DNA of 64,000 bases from Siphonodentalium dalli (GCA_032622095.1 CP136066.1:91905319-91969318), one strand, 5' to 3'; shown: positions 10,984 through 23,260, counted from the first letter of the stretch. Program-made: numbers and translations. The notes: generated by a model from the sequence alone, not told the origin.

Positions 10984-11589
10984 TGGAAAAATTTATATAA
11001 ATATGCAAATCTACTGAACACAAACGTTCCGCGCGTTTCAAGGAGGAAAATTCGTTATTTTTTATTATAAACAAATGTAGTAAAACATGGAAGAAAACGA
11101 AAATTGATATTTTAGTCCGGGAACCAGGTCAATCAAACGTGAACACCCCCAGGATTAAACTTCATTCATTTTTCGTAAGGATGTCTACTCAAACTATTTA
11201 GACGTTAAAATGTGGCAGTGTATGTTCCGGGCAATATGGCGGCGATTTCCGGAGTATACCCCACTCACTACATACATGTTCAGCAAAAACCTATTGTTCT
11301 TGATTCCATGCCATATGCCTGTCATTTCCTGCATAATTTGACTGAAAAAAAGAGTCCAAAATGGAGGACAAAATGGCAACCGAAAGTAACAAAAAGAGCA
11401 TTTTACAGTAACTTTAACCGTAGGTGCCAGTTGCGCCACCATACATGATGTCCAATCCTAATACGATAACAGTAAGTCAAAACCCGAGTTTTCAAAAATG
11501 ATGACGAAAATGGCAATCGGAAGTCAACAGTTGAAGTGCTTTACACAATGAGTATCACATGCCATCTAAATTACCACGAGTATTGTCGT
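10984..11589. other. Stretch without recognisable gene
   Basis: About 600 bp of AT-rich DNA between element H and minisatellite D. The ORFs at 11,194-11,448 on both strands shadow each other and have no protein-like features that I recognise. Confidence 0.6.
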
Positions 11590-12700
11590 AGCCCTGCAAC
11601 GATTGTTCCAAACCACAGCGCATGGTAGTGCCCCAAACAATTCAACGAACGTTCCAAGCTACACAGGTTTTGTCCCAAACTACCAACAATGAGTGTCCCT
11701 AACCATCCAACGTGTGATCCCAATCATACAATGAGTGGGCCAATCCATCCAATGAATGCCCCAAACCACCAAATGAGTGTCCCAAACAATCCAGCGAATG
11801 TTCGAAAGGAAAAGAGTGTCCCATATGCACCAAAATCTTGGGCCAGGCCATCCGAAGAGAGTTCTATGTCATACAGCGGGTGTCCCAAACCACCAACTGT
11901 CGTCTCAATCCATTCCACGGCCCAATCAGTGAACCAGTCGACAAATGAGTGTCTCATTCCACCATTTGTGTGTCCCATATGCACATCTAGTGTCCAAAAC
12001 CACCCAATTGGTCTCAAACTTTCCAACGGGTGGCACAAACAATTAAATAGTGCCATGTACGATATGCACCTGATTCCCGACCAGCACAGATAGTCCTCCA
12101 AACCATGCATCTGGTACCCCAACACACACAATGGGTATCACAGGCCATCCAAGGAGTGTCTCATTCACCCGATCAGTGTCCCAACCCTGCAACTGTTGTT
12201 CCAAATCACAGTGCATGGTACTAGTAGTGCCCCAAACAATGCAACTGGTGTTCCTAACCAAATAGGTTCAAACCACCAAAAGTCGTCTCAATTTATAAAA
12301 TGGCACAATCATTGAATAAATCGACAAATTGATGTCACATTCAACTTGCATCTCAATACATTTAAACAAGTGTACAAAACCCTCCTCCGAGTATTCAACC
12401 CTTTCGTGACGGGTGATGTGCTGATACAGCATTAATGATCCTGTGCCATGCATTCTCCCATATACATGTATGCGGGTCTCCCATAGGGAGTCCTGCATAT
12501 GTTATGAGAATTCTGTGACTCGCATGGCCAAGGTAAGTAATGTTAGGCCAATGCATTTCCTTATATATGCGATGCACCCTATGGCACAGGATTTTCGCAA
12601 AATGTCAAGAAGCTACGGTCAAGGATTAAGACCATCAAATGAGTGTTCCAAAACACCCAATGGGTTTAAAATCCAAACCAAGAGACACTCGCTGGGTTGT
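11590..12700 (+). repeat. Minisatellite D, forward half, degenerate ~23-bp unit
   Basis: Degenerate repetition of a unit like GAGTGTCCCAAACCATCCAA. A larger block (GTATCACA...GTTCCAAACCACAG...GTAGTGCCCCAAACAA) at ~11,552-11,650 recurs at ~12,134-12,250, so higher-order duplication has occurred. A ~150-bp imperfect inverted repeat with CCTGTGCCAT and ATGGCACAGG ends lies at 12,439-12,590. Long frames here (134 and 135 codons on opposite strands) result from the repeat structure. Confidence 0.85.
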
Positions 12701-12739
12701 TCGAGATATCCGATGTATGATTTTGTATAACAGTTGTGA

Positions 12740-13330
12740 CAATAATTCGATGGTGTGGGACATTCTGCATGGGGTGGTTTTAGACACCAGGCGGATTGTT
12801 TTTAGACATTCTTGGTCCGGGTGGTTTGAGGCAATCGTCATGTTGCATGGGACGGCCATTGGATGGGTATGAACACTCATTGATTGATTTTATTGGACAC
12901 ACATGGGATGGTGTGGGGTTCTCAATTGATGATTTGAGATGCTAGTTGTGAGGTTTGGAACACCGCGTGCATGATTTGGGACATTCTCTGGATGATATAT
13001 GGTGTCAATCGTTGGACGGTTTGGATTACTCATCACGGCGTGTTTGGGCACCATTTGGATGGTTTGCGACACTAGTTGGGTCGATTGGGATGCGTATTGG
13101 GTGGTTCTGGACACTGGTTGGCAATTGGCAGTGCCCGTTCTATGGACTGTTTTGGTTTAGTATACTATATTAATTAAGATGGTGGTTTGAGACCCCAGAT
13201 GCGTGGACTTAAGCTCCTTAGTTGACACTCGTTAAGTGGTTTTGGAAACTCATTGGATATGTTTGGATACAAGTTTGGTGGCTTTTGACACTCATTTCCT
13301 GGCATATAGCACTATTGGCTATAAATTATA
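12740..13330 (-). repeat. Minisatellite D, inverted half
   Basis: The reverse complement of the D unit (GGTTTGGGACACTCGTTGGA-like, e.g. 13,015-13,100) repeats here. The orientation flips between ~12,700 and ~12,740, which is also the centre of symmetry for the Q, G and A pairs. Confidence 0.85.
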
Positions 13331-15054
13331 TGAGAACATTTAGTTACAATATAAATTAATGAAAATAATATGTTTTTATTTTTGATGCCATGGAAACAGT
13401 CTGGTGACCTTTAGCCGAACTTGCCAAATTTTACTGCTGCCGGTGGCCATTTTGTCCCTATTTTCGATATTGATGCCATCGTTTCTGCTAAAATGGGCGG
13501 TTCATGTCTGCCATCGTATTGGTATTCAGTATTCAGTACACGGGTGAGTTCAATTACCTTCTGGGCATTACAATAATAATTGATTTTTCTTCGAAATTGT
13601 ATTTAAAATCTATTTTAATTTGATGGACACTGAAGGGCCAAATCCTCGTGATATGGCTCATTACTATCAGATATCGATTTAGCATGGTACATTTTTTTTT
13701 TAACAAAAAATGGAAATTATCTGGTAAAATGTAGCGAAATTTGCACAATTTTACCACTTCCGGACACCATTTTGTCCGCTATTTTGGATTTTGTAATGAC
13801 AACAATAATAATATATTAATAATTTCACAAGGAACGAAATATCATACAATAAATCTATGCACGTAAATAGGACTTTTTTCAAAGAACTCCATAAAATTCC
13901 CCCCAAAGCGGATTTTGAAAATGTTGTTCCCCCGATTCTGCCCGAAAAAATGACAAAAATATTGCATATTATAGATTTTCCATTGCTTTATCTGTTATAT
14001 GAGAATATGAAATGCTAGATGTTACTTCACCATTGATTCTGACCAAGAATAATACAGATCTTAGCTAAAGGGATTCTCCAGAAAGTAGTTCTCAGAAAGT
14101 ATACACGACGAAAGTTTTTCTGTAAAATCAATTAGAAAACTGGTCACGGAGAGTTGCTCGCCCACTTTTGAAAACACACATGACGTTGGATATCAACTCA
14201 TGAATAACTCTTGAGTTGGCGCCGATAGTTGAATGACACTACTTCAATGCGAATGTTGTTCAGCCGGGTTCTGACAACAGCAATCAATTCTGCCCGTGTT
14301 TATACTTGACATAAATCTGTCATCGTCCTCGCTTCAAATGTCTATATAGTTCTGCAGCTTTCGAAGAAATTCCCAACGCGGTCATACTTGACATTGATTC
14401 GCGCGAACTTGTTTTTCCCCATTGTGCAGGATTGTGCCCATGATAGGGCCACATCATTTATCCTATGGGGTGAGTCCGGTGTTTAGGTATCCTGTTATAT
14501 AGCAACAACATACTTTCAAATAAATCGAATCATAAATTGGAATGTCCCACCTGAAAGTGTTCATAGAATACAGGCTTCGCATAATACATGATTGTACAGC
14601 TTAATAAATACCTAACAAAGTCACGTTTAATTAAAAGGAATATTGCATTGTTTTATCGCTTATATGAGAATATGAAATGCTAGGTGTTACTACACCATTG
14701 ACTCTGACCAAGTTTTTTTGACACCATTTGGTCTGTGAACAATGATGATAGTGGAGATAGTATTAAGAAAAAATATTATCTGTGCGTACGGCAGTGCAAA
14801 TAATTTTTTTTTTCGGGTTTTCATTGGGACTTAATACGAACCCACCATCTCCTTAACACATAGCCCCCAGCACAAAAAATTACCCAACTCGATAATACTT
14901 ACTCCTATATAATTAAGTATTATTGGGGTAGGGTCAATTGTTTCACGTGGCATGTGCTTCTTAAATGAAAACGCACGGAATTTCGTTTCTTAAACGAGGT
15001 TATTATGACTAGCGATAGCAGGATAACTATTGAGGAAATTAATTTTCTAGTTTT
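13331..15054. other. AT-rich stretch with short internal duplications, no gene
   Basis: A block of ~75-95 bp containing TATATGAGAATATGAAATGC occurs at ~13,962-14,056 and again at ~14,638-14,716. A motif CTTCCGG..ACCATTTTGTCC occurs near 13,425 and 13,745, and related text (CTTCCGGTGGCCATTTTGG) appears far away near 59,437. CAAAGCGGATTTT near 13,905 recurs at ~59,637. No protein-like frame is seen. Confidence 0.55.
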
Positions 15055-15490
15055 TTGGGGGCACTTTAAAAAAAACCATTCAGAAATGAAAACGCCAAGG
15101 AATTTTGTTTCAGAAATTGTGTATTATTAATCAGTGATGACTAGAGCACTATTAATATGAAAATCAACTTTGTACTCGAAAGTGCAAATAGAAGTCATTT
15201 TTGGGGTTTTTGGGGATACTTTCAAAACCCCCTTTCTGAAATGAAAACGCCAGAAAATTTTGTTTCAGAAATTGTGTATTGTTGATCAGTAATTGCTGGA
15301 GCACAATTAATAAAAAAAATCAGCGTTGTACTCAAAAGTGCAAATATAATTCATTTTTGGGGTTGTGTGGGGTCTCTGGCCCCTAAACGCCAGGAATGCG
15401 GAACTTAAGAAATCCGATTTCTTGGAACGTTCCTGGGGTGTAACACATCTGGGGCATCAAACCTTTCGTATGCGATTGTGCAAATAGACC
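15055..15490 (-). repeat. Block Q, inverted right-hand copy
   Basis: About 2.5 inverted Q units (GAAATGAAAACGCCA... near 15,085 and 15,239), followed by the inverted lead-in (CGCCAGGAATGCGGAA, GGAACGTTCCTGGGGTG, CTTTCGTATGCGATTG). It matches block Q at 9,893-10,790 in reverse, with fewer units. Confidence 0.85.
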
Positions 15491-15965
15491 CATCAGGCTC
15501 CCTGATTATAACGATGTACCCATTTCCAAGTGTGTCAAATTCTGTGTTATCTTTATTAAATAATGTAGACAAGTTACTTCAATTCCATGGGGTTGGTGAT
15601 ACGTTGATTGAACTACATGTCTTTAAATGTCATACTGTCACTTCTTGTGTAAATGGTCGCCATGACACAGCTAGATAGAAATTCAATGCAACATATCCCA
15701 AACCCCCAATGAGACCGAGAGTGACTTGCCTATGTCATGATTTCCCTAAAAAAGATGCAAGTTCCAACTGCTGTTTAAGAAGATTAACATTTTTATATAG
15801 TATCTAGTGAATTTTGCAGTTTTTGTAATGAGACACCGAATTACACACTGGTAAACAATGTCAACCACTAGCTGATTCGATTCGAGATTCGATTCGATGT
15901 CGATATCAGGAAGGAGATTCGATATCGAGATTCGATTCGATGCAAAATCCCCGATTCGCAGACCC
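15491..15965 (-). repeat. Block G, inverted right-hand copy
   Basis: Starts with the inverted form of the inner G end (ATCAGGCTCCCTGATTATAA) and finishes with GATTCGATTCGA repeats and ATTCGCAGACCCCTA. Intermediate sequence is diverged from the left copy. The 66-codon frame at 15,478-15,678 has no recognisable features. Confidence 0.65.
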
Positions 15966-18010
15966 CTATTATGATTGTGCTATACCTTTGGATTCTGGGC
16001 ATAAGATATGGATATTGGGACTTAGCTGGACCATCCTGCATCCGGACTTGATTCATGTATAGTCATCTACATTGGTAGATATGCTGGGCAACTTGTTGTT
16101 TTCCCCACTGTTATTAAAGTTGTCATGTTTACAACCAAGTGGCATATGTTTTCACTGCACGGACTCAAATTTGGGGTTCGGGTTCGCCATTTTAAGTGTG
16201 CCTATATCTTTAGATTCTGGTATTTAATATGGATATTGGGACATATTGGGACCCTCCTGTATCTGGACATGAATCAGGAAAAGCTGACATATGTTTTCAC
16301 TGCACGGGCTCAAATTTGGGGTTCTCCATTGTAAGGGCCCAGCATAAAAAATGGGTATGCGCCTATATCGTTGAATTCTGGCATATAATATGGATGTTGG
16401 GACATATCTGGACCGACCTGCATCTGGGCATGACTCACGTATAGTTTACTTAGGTTTAAACTTGAGGGGCTCAAATTTGGGGTTTACCATTTTAAGGGCC
16501 CATCATGGAAAATTGTTATGTGCAAATATCTTTGACTTTTCTTTGATATAGCAGTTAGCACCTAAAAATACGAATACCCAAAAAAAATTGACCACGTTTC
16601 TTGCCATATATGTTTTTGGGGTGCAATATGGATATTGGGACATATCTGGACCATCCTGTATCTGGACATGAATCAGGAAAAACAGACATATGTTTTCACT
16701 ACACGGGCTCAAATTTGGGGTTCTCCATTGTAAAGGCCCATCATAAAAAATGGGTATGCCCCCATATCGTTGGATTCTGGCATATAATATGGATGTTGGG
16801 ACATATTTGGACCACCTGCATCTGGGCATGACTCACGTATAGTTTACTTAGGTTTAAACTTGAGGGGCTCAAAATTGGGGTTTACCATTTTAAGGGCCCA
16901 TCATGGAAAATTGTTATGTGCATATATCTTTGGATTCTGGGATGTAATGTGTATATTGGGACATATATGGACCATCATGTATATCTACATGACTCAGGTA
17001 TAGTAGACATACATTTTCACTGCACGGGCTCAAATTTGGGGTTCACCATTTTAAGGGCCCATCATAAAAAATTGGTATGTGCCTATATCTTAGATTCTGG
17101 CATGCAATATGGATATTGGGACATATCTGGACCCTCCTTTATCTGGACATGAATCAGGAAAAACGAACATATGTTTTCACTGCACGGGCTCAAATTTGGG
17201 GTTCTCCATTGTAAAGGCCCATCATAAAAAATGGGTACGCCCCCATATCGTTGGATTCTGGCATATAATATGGATGTTGGAAATATCTGGACCGACCTGC
17301 ATCTGGACATGACTCGCGTATAGTTTAGTGACATGTTTACACTTCACAGGTTCAAATTTGGGGTTCACCATTTTAAGGGCCGATCATAAAGAATGAGTGT
17401 GTGCCTATATCTTTAGATTCTGGTATATAATATGGATGCTGGGACAAACCTGGACCATCCTGAATCTGGGAATGACTCACGTACAGTTTTCTTGGGTTTA
17501 AACTGCACTCGCTCAAATTTGGGGTTCACCATTTTAATGGCCCATCGTGGAAAATTGTTATGTACCTGTATCTTTCGATTCTGAGATATAATATTTATTT
17601 TGGGACAAATCTGGACCATCATGCATCTGGACATGACTCATTTATAGCTGACATAGGTTATCACCGCACGGGCTCAAATTCAGGGTTCTCCAATTTTAGG
17701 GCCCATCACAGAAAATTGTTATGTGCCTATATCGGATTATATATATAGTATGGATGTTGGGACATTGCTGGACCATCATGCATCTGGACATGACTAATGT
17801 ATAGTTTGCCTAGGTTTAAACTGCACGGGCTCAAATTTTGGGTTCATCATTTTAAGGGAGCATCCTAGAAAATGGGTATGTGCCTATATCTTTGTATTCT
17901 GGCATATAATATGCATATTGGGACTTTTGTGGACCATCCTGCATTATTAAGTTCTGGACTTGACTTAGGTGACATAGGTTTTCACTGCACAGGCTCAAAT
18001 TCGAGATTCA
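15966..18010 (-). repeat. Satellite B, inverted array, about 12 copies
   Basis: Inverted B landmarks (TTTGGATTCTGG and variants) occur near 15,993, 16,209, 16,373, 16,770, 16,931, 17,092, 17,251, 17,413, 17,575 and 17,893; spacing is about 160 bp except where interrupted. One monomer is interrupted by repeat R at 16,528-16,612. The numerous 60-108 codon frames here repeat the same peptides and are satellite artefacts. Confidence 0.92.
16528..16612 (-). repeat. Dispersed repeat R, copy 2, inside satellite B
   Basis: The inverted R block (ending TTTCTTGCCATATATG) replaces part of a B monomer between ATATCTTT and TTTTTGGGGTGCAATATGG. The surrounding B sequence resumes afterwards, so R arrived in, or was copied into, an existing B unit. 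Confidence 0.75.
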
Positions 18011-18164
18011 AGGATGTGTGAACTATTTCATTTTCCTAGTTGGAGTAATTCCCTGATAGGCATTTGTAACTATGTAACAAAAAACACGTATGGGTGAAAT
18101 ATTTTCATTTTTCTAGTTTGAGTAATCTCTGATTTCCAAATGTAACTATGTAACAGTTTGAAAC

Positions 18165-18925
18165 TTTTTTTTTATAAATATTTTCGTTGCTTAGCAGTTT
18201 AGCAGCATAGCATCGCTAGAATTCGATTTGAAACTTTCTGTTTTAATATTTTCATTCGCTAGCAGTTTAGCAGCATAGTACCGCTAGAATTGAGTTTGAA
18301 ACTCTCTTTTTTAATATTTTTATTTCTCAGCAGTTTAGCAGCATAACACCGCTAGAATTGAGTTTGAAACTCTCTTTTTTAATATTTTCATTCCTTAGCA
18401 GTTTAGCAGCATAGCACTATTAGAATTGAGTTTGAAACTCCCTTTTTTAATATTTTCATTCCTTAGCAGTTTAGCAGCATAGCACTGCTAGAATTGAGTT
18501 TGAAATTCTCGTTTTTGATATTTTAATTCCTTAGCAGTTTAGCAGCAATGCACTGCTAGTATTGAGTTTGAAACCCTCTTTTTTAATATTTTTATTCCTT
18601 AGCAGTTTAGCAGCAGAGCACTGTTAGAATTCAGTTTGAAACTCTCTTTTCTAATAATTCCATTCCTTAGCAGTTTAGCAGCAGAACACTGCTAGAATTC
18701 AGTTTGAAACTCTTGTTTTTAATATTTTCATTCCTTAGCAGTTAAGCAGCAGAGCACTGCTAGAATTCAGTTTGAAACACTCTTTTTTAATATTTTCATT
18801 CCTTAGCAGTTTAGCAGCATAGCACCGCTAGAATTGAGTTTGAAACTCTCTTTTTTAATATTTTCATTCCTTAGCGGTTTAGCGGCATAGCATTGCTAGA
18901 ATCGAGTTTAAAACTCTCTTTTCTC
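18165..18925 (-). repeat. Satellite A, inverted array, about 11 copies
   Basis: The 68-bp satellite from 735-3,888 recurs in reverse orientation (CCTTAGCAGTTTAGCAGCATAGC... GAATTGAGTTTGAAACTCTC). It is much shorter than the left array. The intervening 18,010-18,164 has two copies of a TTTTCATTTTTCTAGTTNGAGTAAT-like motif and no gene. Confidence 0.95.
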
Positions 18926-18948
18926 CAGACCTCGCGTTCGGAAACCAA

Positions 18949-19066
18949 AAACATATATGGCAAGAAACGTGGTCAAATTTTTTTGGGTATTCGTATTTTT
19001 AGGTTCAAATTGCTATATCAAAGTAAAGTCAAAGATATTTATTGCCGGAAAAGCGGTTTCTTTTTT
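18949..19066 (+). repeat. Dispersed repeat R, copy 3
   Basis: Near-identical to copy 1 at 531-645 (ATATATGGCAAGAAACGTGG through TTGCCGGAAAAGCGG). It lies at the outer edge of inverted satellite A, in direct rather than inverted orientation relative to copy 1. The 141-codon frame at 18,893-19,318 spans satellite, R and the next repeat and is not a plausible gene. Confidence 0.75.
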
Positions 19067-19074
19067 TGGTTTCC

Positions 19075-19915
19075 GAAGTGGGTAGACTTCAATATAATAG
19101 CACAAAATAATCGGAGTTGTGGTTTTGTATTCTGCCATACCGAAATTTCTAAAACTGATTTTGTTTCTTCTGAATTTTGGGGTGGGGGTGACACAATCTA
19201 CCACCACATAGCATCTATGGCAAATAATGACATCCTTATCCTACAATCATATGCAGTATATATTTCGACAAGTTTCTATATTATATACGGGATCTCCATT
19301 CAATGCAATACTGCATAATTACCTATTATGAGAGGCGAAACAACTGAAAATGAATGATTTTTTGTCTATTTTCCACGTAAATTTAAGAAAATTTTACATC
19401 TATCACCGCAATCATGGCATTGCATTACTTTGTATTTATAAGTGTGTAACCTGCTATATCGTAGTACAAACATATCCCGAATACCTGTTTTTGTGTGTTC
19501 ATTTGTGCCGAATTTCCCTAAAACAGTGACTTTTTGCTGAATTTTGGAGTGAGGGTTGAAATAATCTTACATAACACATCACGTGTTAAATATGATGACA
19601 TATTCAGCATACTGTCGTATGCGGTATATATATACGCACTTTTCTAGACTATATACGATATCCCCGGTCAGAACAATATTGATCTATCGCCCATTAAGTG
19701 AGGCAAAAAAAATGAAAAATTGCGCTGTTTTGTCTATTTTTACAATAAATCTAACAAAAATCTTCGTTATATCAGAGAAATCGTACCACTATCATAGTAC
19801 ATATCTAGAGATATGTAGACTACAATATTTTAGCGCAAATTGTTCGCGTTTCTATACTTTTATTTCTCATTTTGCCGAATTTTACAAAACAGGGATTTTT
19901 GCTGAATTTTGGCAC
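19075..19915 (+). repeat. Degenerate ~365-bp tandem repeat, 2.3 copies
   Basis: GTAGACTTCAATATAATAGCACAAA (19,083), a diverged version near 19,445 and GTAGACTACAATATTTTAGC (19,815) mark one phase; CTGAATTTTGG at ~19,170, ~19,538 and ~19,902 marks the other. Both give ~365-bp spacing. The 114-codon frame at 19,583-19,927 is inside the repeat. Confidence 0.75.
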
Positions 19916-20344
19916 TTAATCAGCTAAAAATCATCTTTTGCATCATTTGTATATTTCACACCGGGTCCTATCCGATGCGGAATGTCATAACCTTCAAAAT
20001 AATGTATCACAAGCCCGTGTGTGGTGCCGATGGACTTAAACTCCTACTTCTAGTGAGCTTTTTGAGTTTGTCCGCTCTACTATGGTATGGTACGATGGCA
20101 CATATATTTAGTGACTTGTAACATAGATAGTGGAACAGGATTGGAAACAGGAGTGAAAAAAAAATACATTTGGGATGGTATTCCTAAAAACAAAATTAGT
20201 TAAAAAGCAGGATAAAAAAAGTGTCAAATATGGGACAAGGGGGTGGTTTGCAAGTATGGGATTGATGGGTACATTGAGGTCCGAAACAAAATTGTTTGGT
20301 CCTCGTGCCTGCATTTTTTCCCCCAAGAACCCCCTGTTTCTATA

Positions 20345-20800
20345 CTAGATACTCAGTGACGAGTAGTTCCCTTAGGTAATGTTCAGATAATAAGACTATC
20401 TGTCGTTTGTTGAACCAATGTATAAAAATCCTTCTGCACTTAAATTGTAGTTTAGATAGGACACCAAATGTGGCAAATATAATACGTAAGTGTTCTGTAC
20501 AGACATGACTGTGTTCTGATCTGAACTCATCTGAGTTCATGGCGACCGTATTTTTCAGTTAGTGTGAATGGCAGTGTTCCTGATCATTTTAAGTAATCCG
20601 TTATTACTATAAATACTCATTGAGGAGTCAGTTCCCTTAGTAAATGTTCAGATACTAAGTTAAACATGGGCCATGGACAGTTTGTTGGACGCATTAACTG
20701 AACATTTCCCACCAATTGATATGCATCCTTCTGAACTTTTATTGTCTGCCGTCTGAGTATATTAAACCTTCATGAACATCCCCCAAATGAATAATAGACC
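20345..20800 (+). repeat. Imperfect ~264-bp duplication
   Basis: AGTTCCCTTAGGTAATGTTCAGATA near 20,368 matches AGTTCCCTTAGTAAATGTTC near 20,632, and ATCCTTCTG...CT follows in both. The duplication is diverged and non-coding. Confidence 0.6.
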
Positions 20801-21929
20801 ATTACAATGTATACTTTTAAAACTGAAAGTGGGCATCCATTTAGCAAAGATATTTACACTTTTAATTATCATTTGAACATTTTTATGGGGAGGGGGAAGT
20901 TTTTGATATTACAAGTGCACGAAGCACAGTAATCACTGTCAGTTATAAAGTAATCACAAGTCAGTAATAAATGAAATAAATAACAAAGTATCTAGCAAAT
21001 GTTCAGTTCATTTACTATTGTTGTATTTTGGGTTATTGCAGAGAAATTCCGAAGATCTGTAGAAGTTAGACACATGTATACATGTAGCACGACATTTATA
21101 CAGCGCTGTATACCTATATCATCCAATATATATATATAAAGACATTTTAAGGTGAGACCTTTCCATTATTTACCTCCAACCCTCATGGCGAAGAAGTTAG
21201 ATATATACACATGTTTCTCGGACTCATACAATTACTTGACTGCCGTGTATACACATGCATACCGAAAATATATATGCATATAACGATTTCCCTGAGAAAG
21301 GAATCCCTGCGACATAAATACAAGCATTGTTTAATATAGATCTAACGCACGGTTTCTTTGACAATGACGTGAATTGAATATGAAGTATAAGACTTGAAGA
21401 TAATTGGTTATCGGCTCATTAAAGTGTACCGAGAATATAGACAAATTAAACTATGATTTGGAATAATTTACCGATTTACGCGAATCCCCAGGCAAAACAT
21501 TCCTGACATTTTCAATAGAAAATTTCTCTGATTTTACCGGGGGGGGGGGGGAGGAACATATTTCAGGATATAAGGTCCGGGTGAATGGGTGGGATTTTAG
21601 CGCCGGTAGCATATTTTTCCATTGCCATGTAACTGTTTTTTCAAATCCATGTTTAAAGATAAATCATTATGATAACTAAATGGTTTTAAATGTACAGGCT
21701 TATAAACTGGACCAATATAGAGCTTCAATAAAGAGAAGGGGTCTCCTAATTTAAATATTTACCCAATAATTGTTCTTTTATAACACGATATCATGAGGTG
21801 GGTCTCGCTTCTTATGAGGAAAAGGTTGAACTGAAAAAATAAAAGATTTTCCATCAGTTCTCATTGTTGTTTTTGATATTCATTTATCGCTGCGATGCCA
21901 ACGTCAGCTCATTTAATGCTGCTGGTGCT
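20801..21929. other. Stretch without recognisable gene
   Basis: AT-rich DNA with short (TA)n tracts near 21,125 and a G-run at ~21,539-21,550. No exon, RNA gene or element terminus is recognised. Confidence 0.55.
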
Positions 21930-21933
21930 TTAA

Positions 21934-22378
21934 AGGTACTCAATCCGATTTGATGATCCCCATAACATCAGATTCCAACAACAACAATTTTTGAGATGCC
22001 GCTTCAGTTATCAGAATCGATTAATTTGCCCAAAAATAATGCTAACCACAGTCAAGTTGAGTCAACTATAGTATACAATTGCTCAAAATCTGTTATTTAT
22101 CGACATATTGTTGAAATTTGTTTTGCAGGTTTGTCAAATATCTGACACAAAAAAGCCACTTAAATTATCTTCATCCGCAATTTGGTCCGCGACTAACTTC
22201 TCGTCGACTTTTACTGGGCCACTAAAAGTATCGGTGGTGAAAAATAATGGATTAAAAAAATTGATATCTGTTGTCTCTGAGCTTTGATGGGTGGGTTCCT
22301 CGACTCGAATCAAATATGTTTTACCCTCCGAAGCCAAGGAAATAGTAATTTGCGAGCGTTAATTCGGATTATGCATCT
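21934..22378. mobile_element. MITE family E, copy 1, TTAA target site
   Basis: Left end AGGTACTCAATCCGATT and right end (reverse complement AGATGCATAATCCGAATT) form imperfect inverted termini. TTAA lies immediately outside both ends (21,930-21,933 and 22,379-22,382). Length is 445 bp with no transposase. The second copy is at 32,633-32,944; both share an internal block with ACTGAAGC(G/A)GCA(T/C)CTCA. TTAA duplications are typical of the piggyBac and Kolobok superfamilies; which applies here is not decidable. The minus frame at 22,134-22,337 begins at a TTG and is not counted as a gene. Confidence 0.7.
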
Positions 22379-22647
22379 TTAATTGGTATGAATATTGAAA
22401 GATAAACATATTTCATGTATTATTGTATGATGTTCATCATTGGGTAGATGTGATCTTATGAAACGCTGAGTAATTGAAGATAAGATGCTAATTATTAAAA
22501 AACAATTATTCAACTTTGAGATCACATTTTATTTCGAGATTACTGTTTCTGCCACATGTACTTGTAATGAGCTCCACTGCTCAACCCCTCCAAACACACA
22601 CTGCATGCTCTTATGCGTCGTCCCTATATAGTGCCTACTCTATATAT

Positions 22648-22688
22648 GTCATGGTAGTATACATGTGTCCCATGTATACTACAATGAC
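22648..22688. other. Near-perfect hairpin, 12-bp plus 5-bp stem
   Basis: GTAGTATACATG pairs with CATGTATACTAC around a 5-base loop, and after one mismatch GTCAT pairs with ATGAC. It could be a cruciform-forming repeat remnant. The total stem is short for a microRNA precursor. Confidence 0.6.
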
Positions 22689-23260
22689 GCAAAGCAGTAA
22701 CATATATACTAGTAGGTCTGGCCCATGAGGTATGTGTGGGGTGGGGGTAAATAGGACGTATAGGCACGGTATATAAGGGTAGTGTGGGTTGAGGGTCTGG
22801 CGGAGCAGCGAGTGCATTACACGCCCCAGTGTTTCTGCAATTTGCAAAAAATACATGTATTTTATGAGTGTGTTCTTCGATTACTAGTTATTGGTTTAAT
22901 GGAACAGAATGCAGATGGAAAATTATATAATTAATACATTTAGGACACTATAGTCGGAGCTCCAGTCAAAATATGAGAGAATACGATGCTGCGCATACAC
23001 ATCTATGTCGCATATACATGTACGTGTAACACATGGTTATGGATCCTGAATCATATTTGACAAGTTTAGTTAATGAGTGTTTTGTGATTTTCTTAATTTT
23101 TTTGGTGCTTTTCATTCAACTTGCCTGATCGACATTTCACCCGGATGGTTAATTAAAACATTTCAAACAATGTTTCATCAAACTTTGGGGTGTGTGTCCC
23201 CAATTGCCATTGGCAAAAAACTTGTTGGATGGTTGGGTGTCCGAGACCGGAAACGAAAAT

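Noticed and set aside
11689-12131. Overlapping 134- and 135-codon frames on opposite strands
   Set aside because: Both lie in the degenerate ~23-bp minisatellite, which lacks stops by composition; the proline/asparagine-rich translation follows the repeat unit.
16125-17748. Series of 60-108 codon frames with similar peptides
   Set aside because: They repeat with the period of satellite B and appear on both strands; there are no start contexts or splice sites.
18893-19318. 141-codon frame
   Set aside because: It spans the end of satellite A, repeat R and a 365-bp tandem repeat, so it cannot be one conserved gene.
22134-22337. Protein-like 67-residue minus-strand frame
   Set aside because: It begins at TTG rather than ATG, lies within a TTAA-flanked MITE and has no homologue I recognise.
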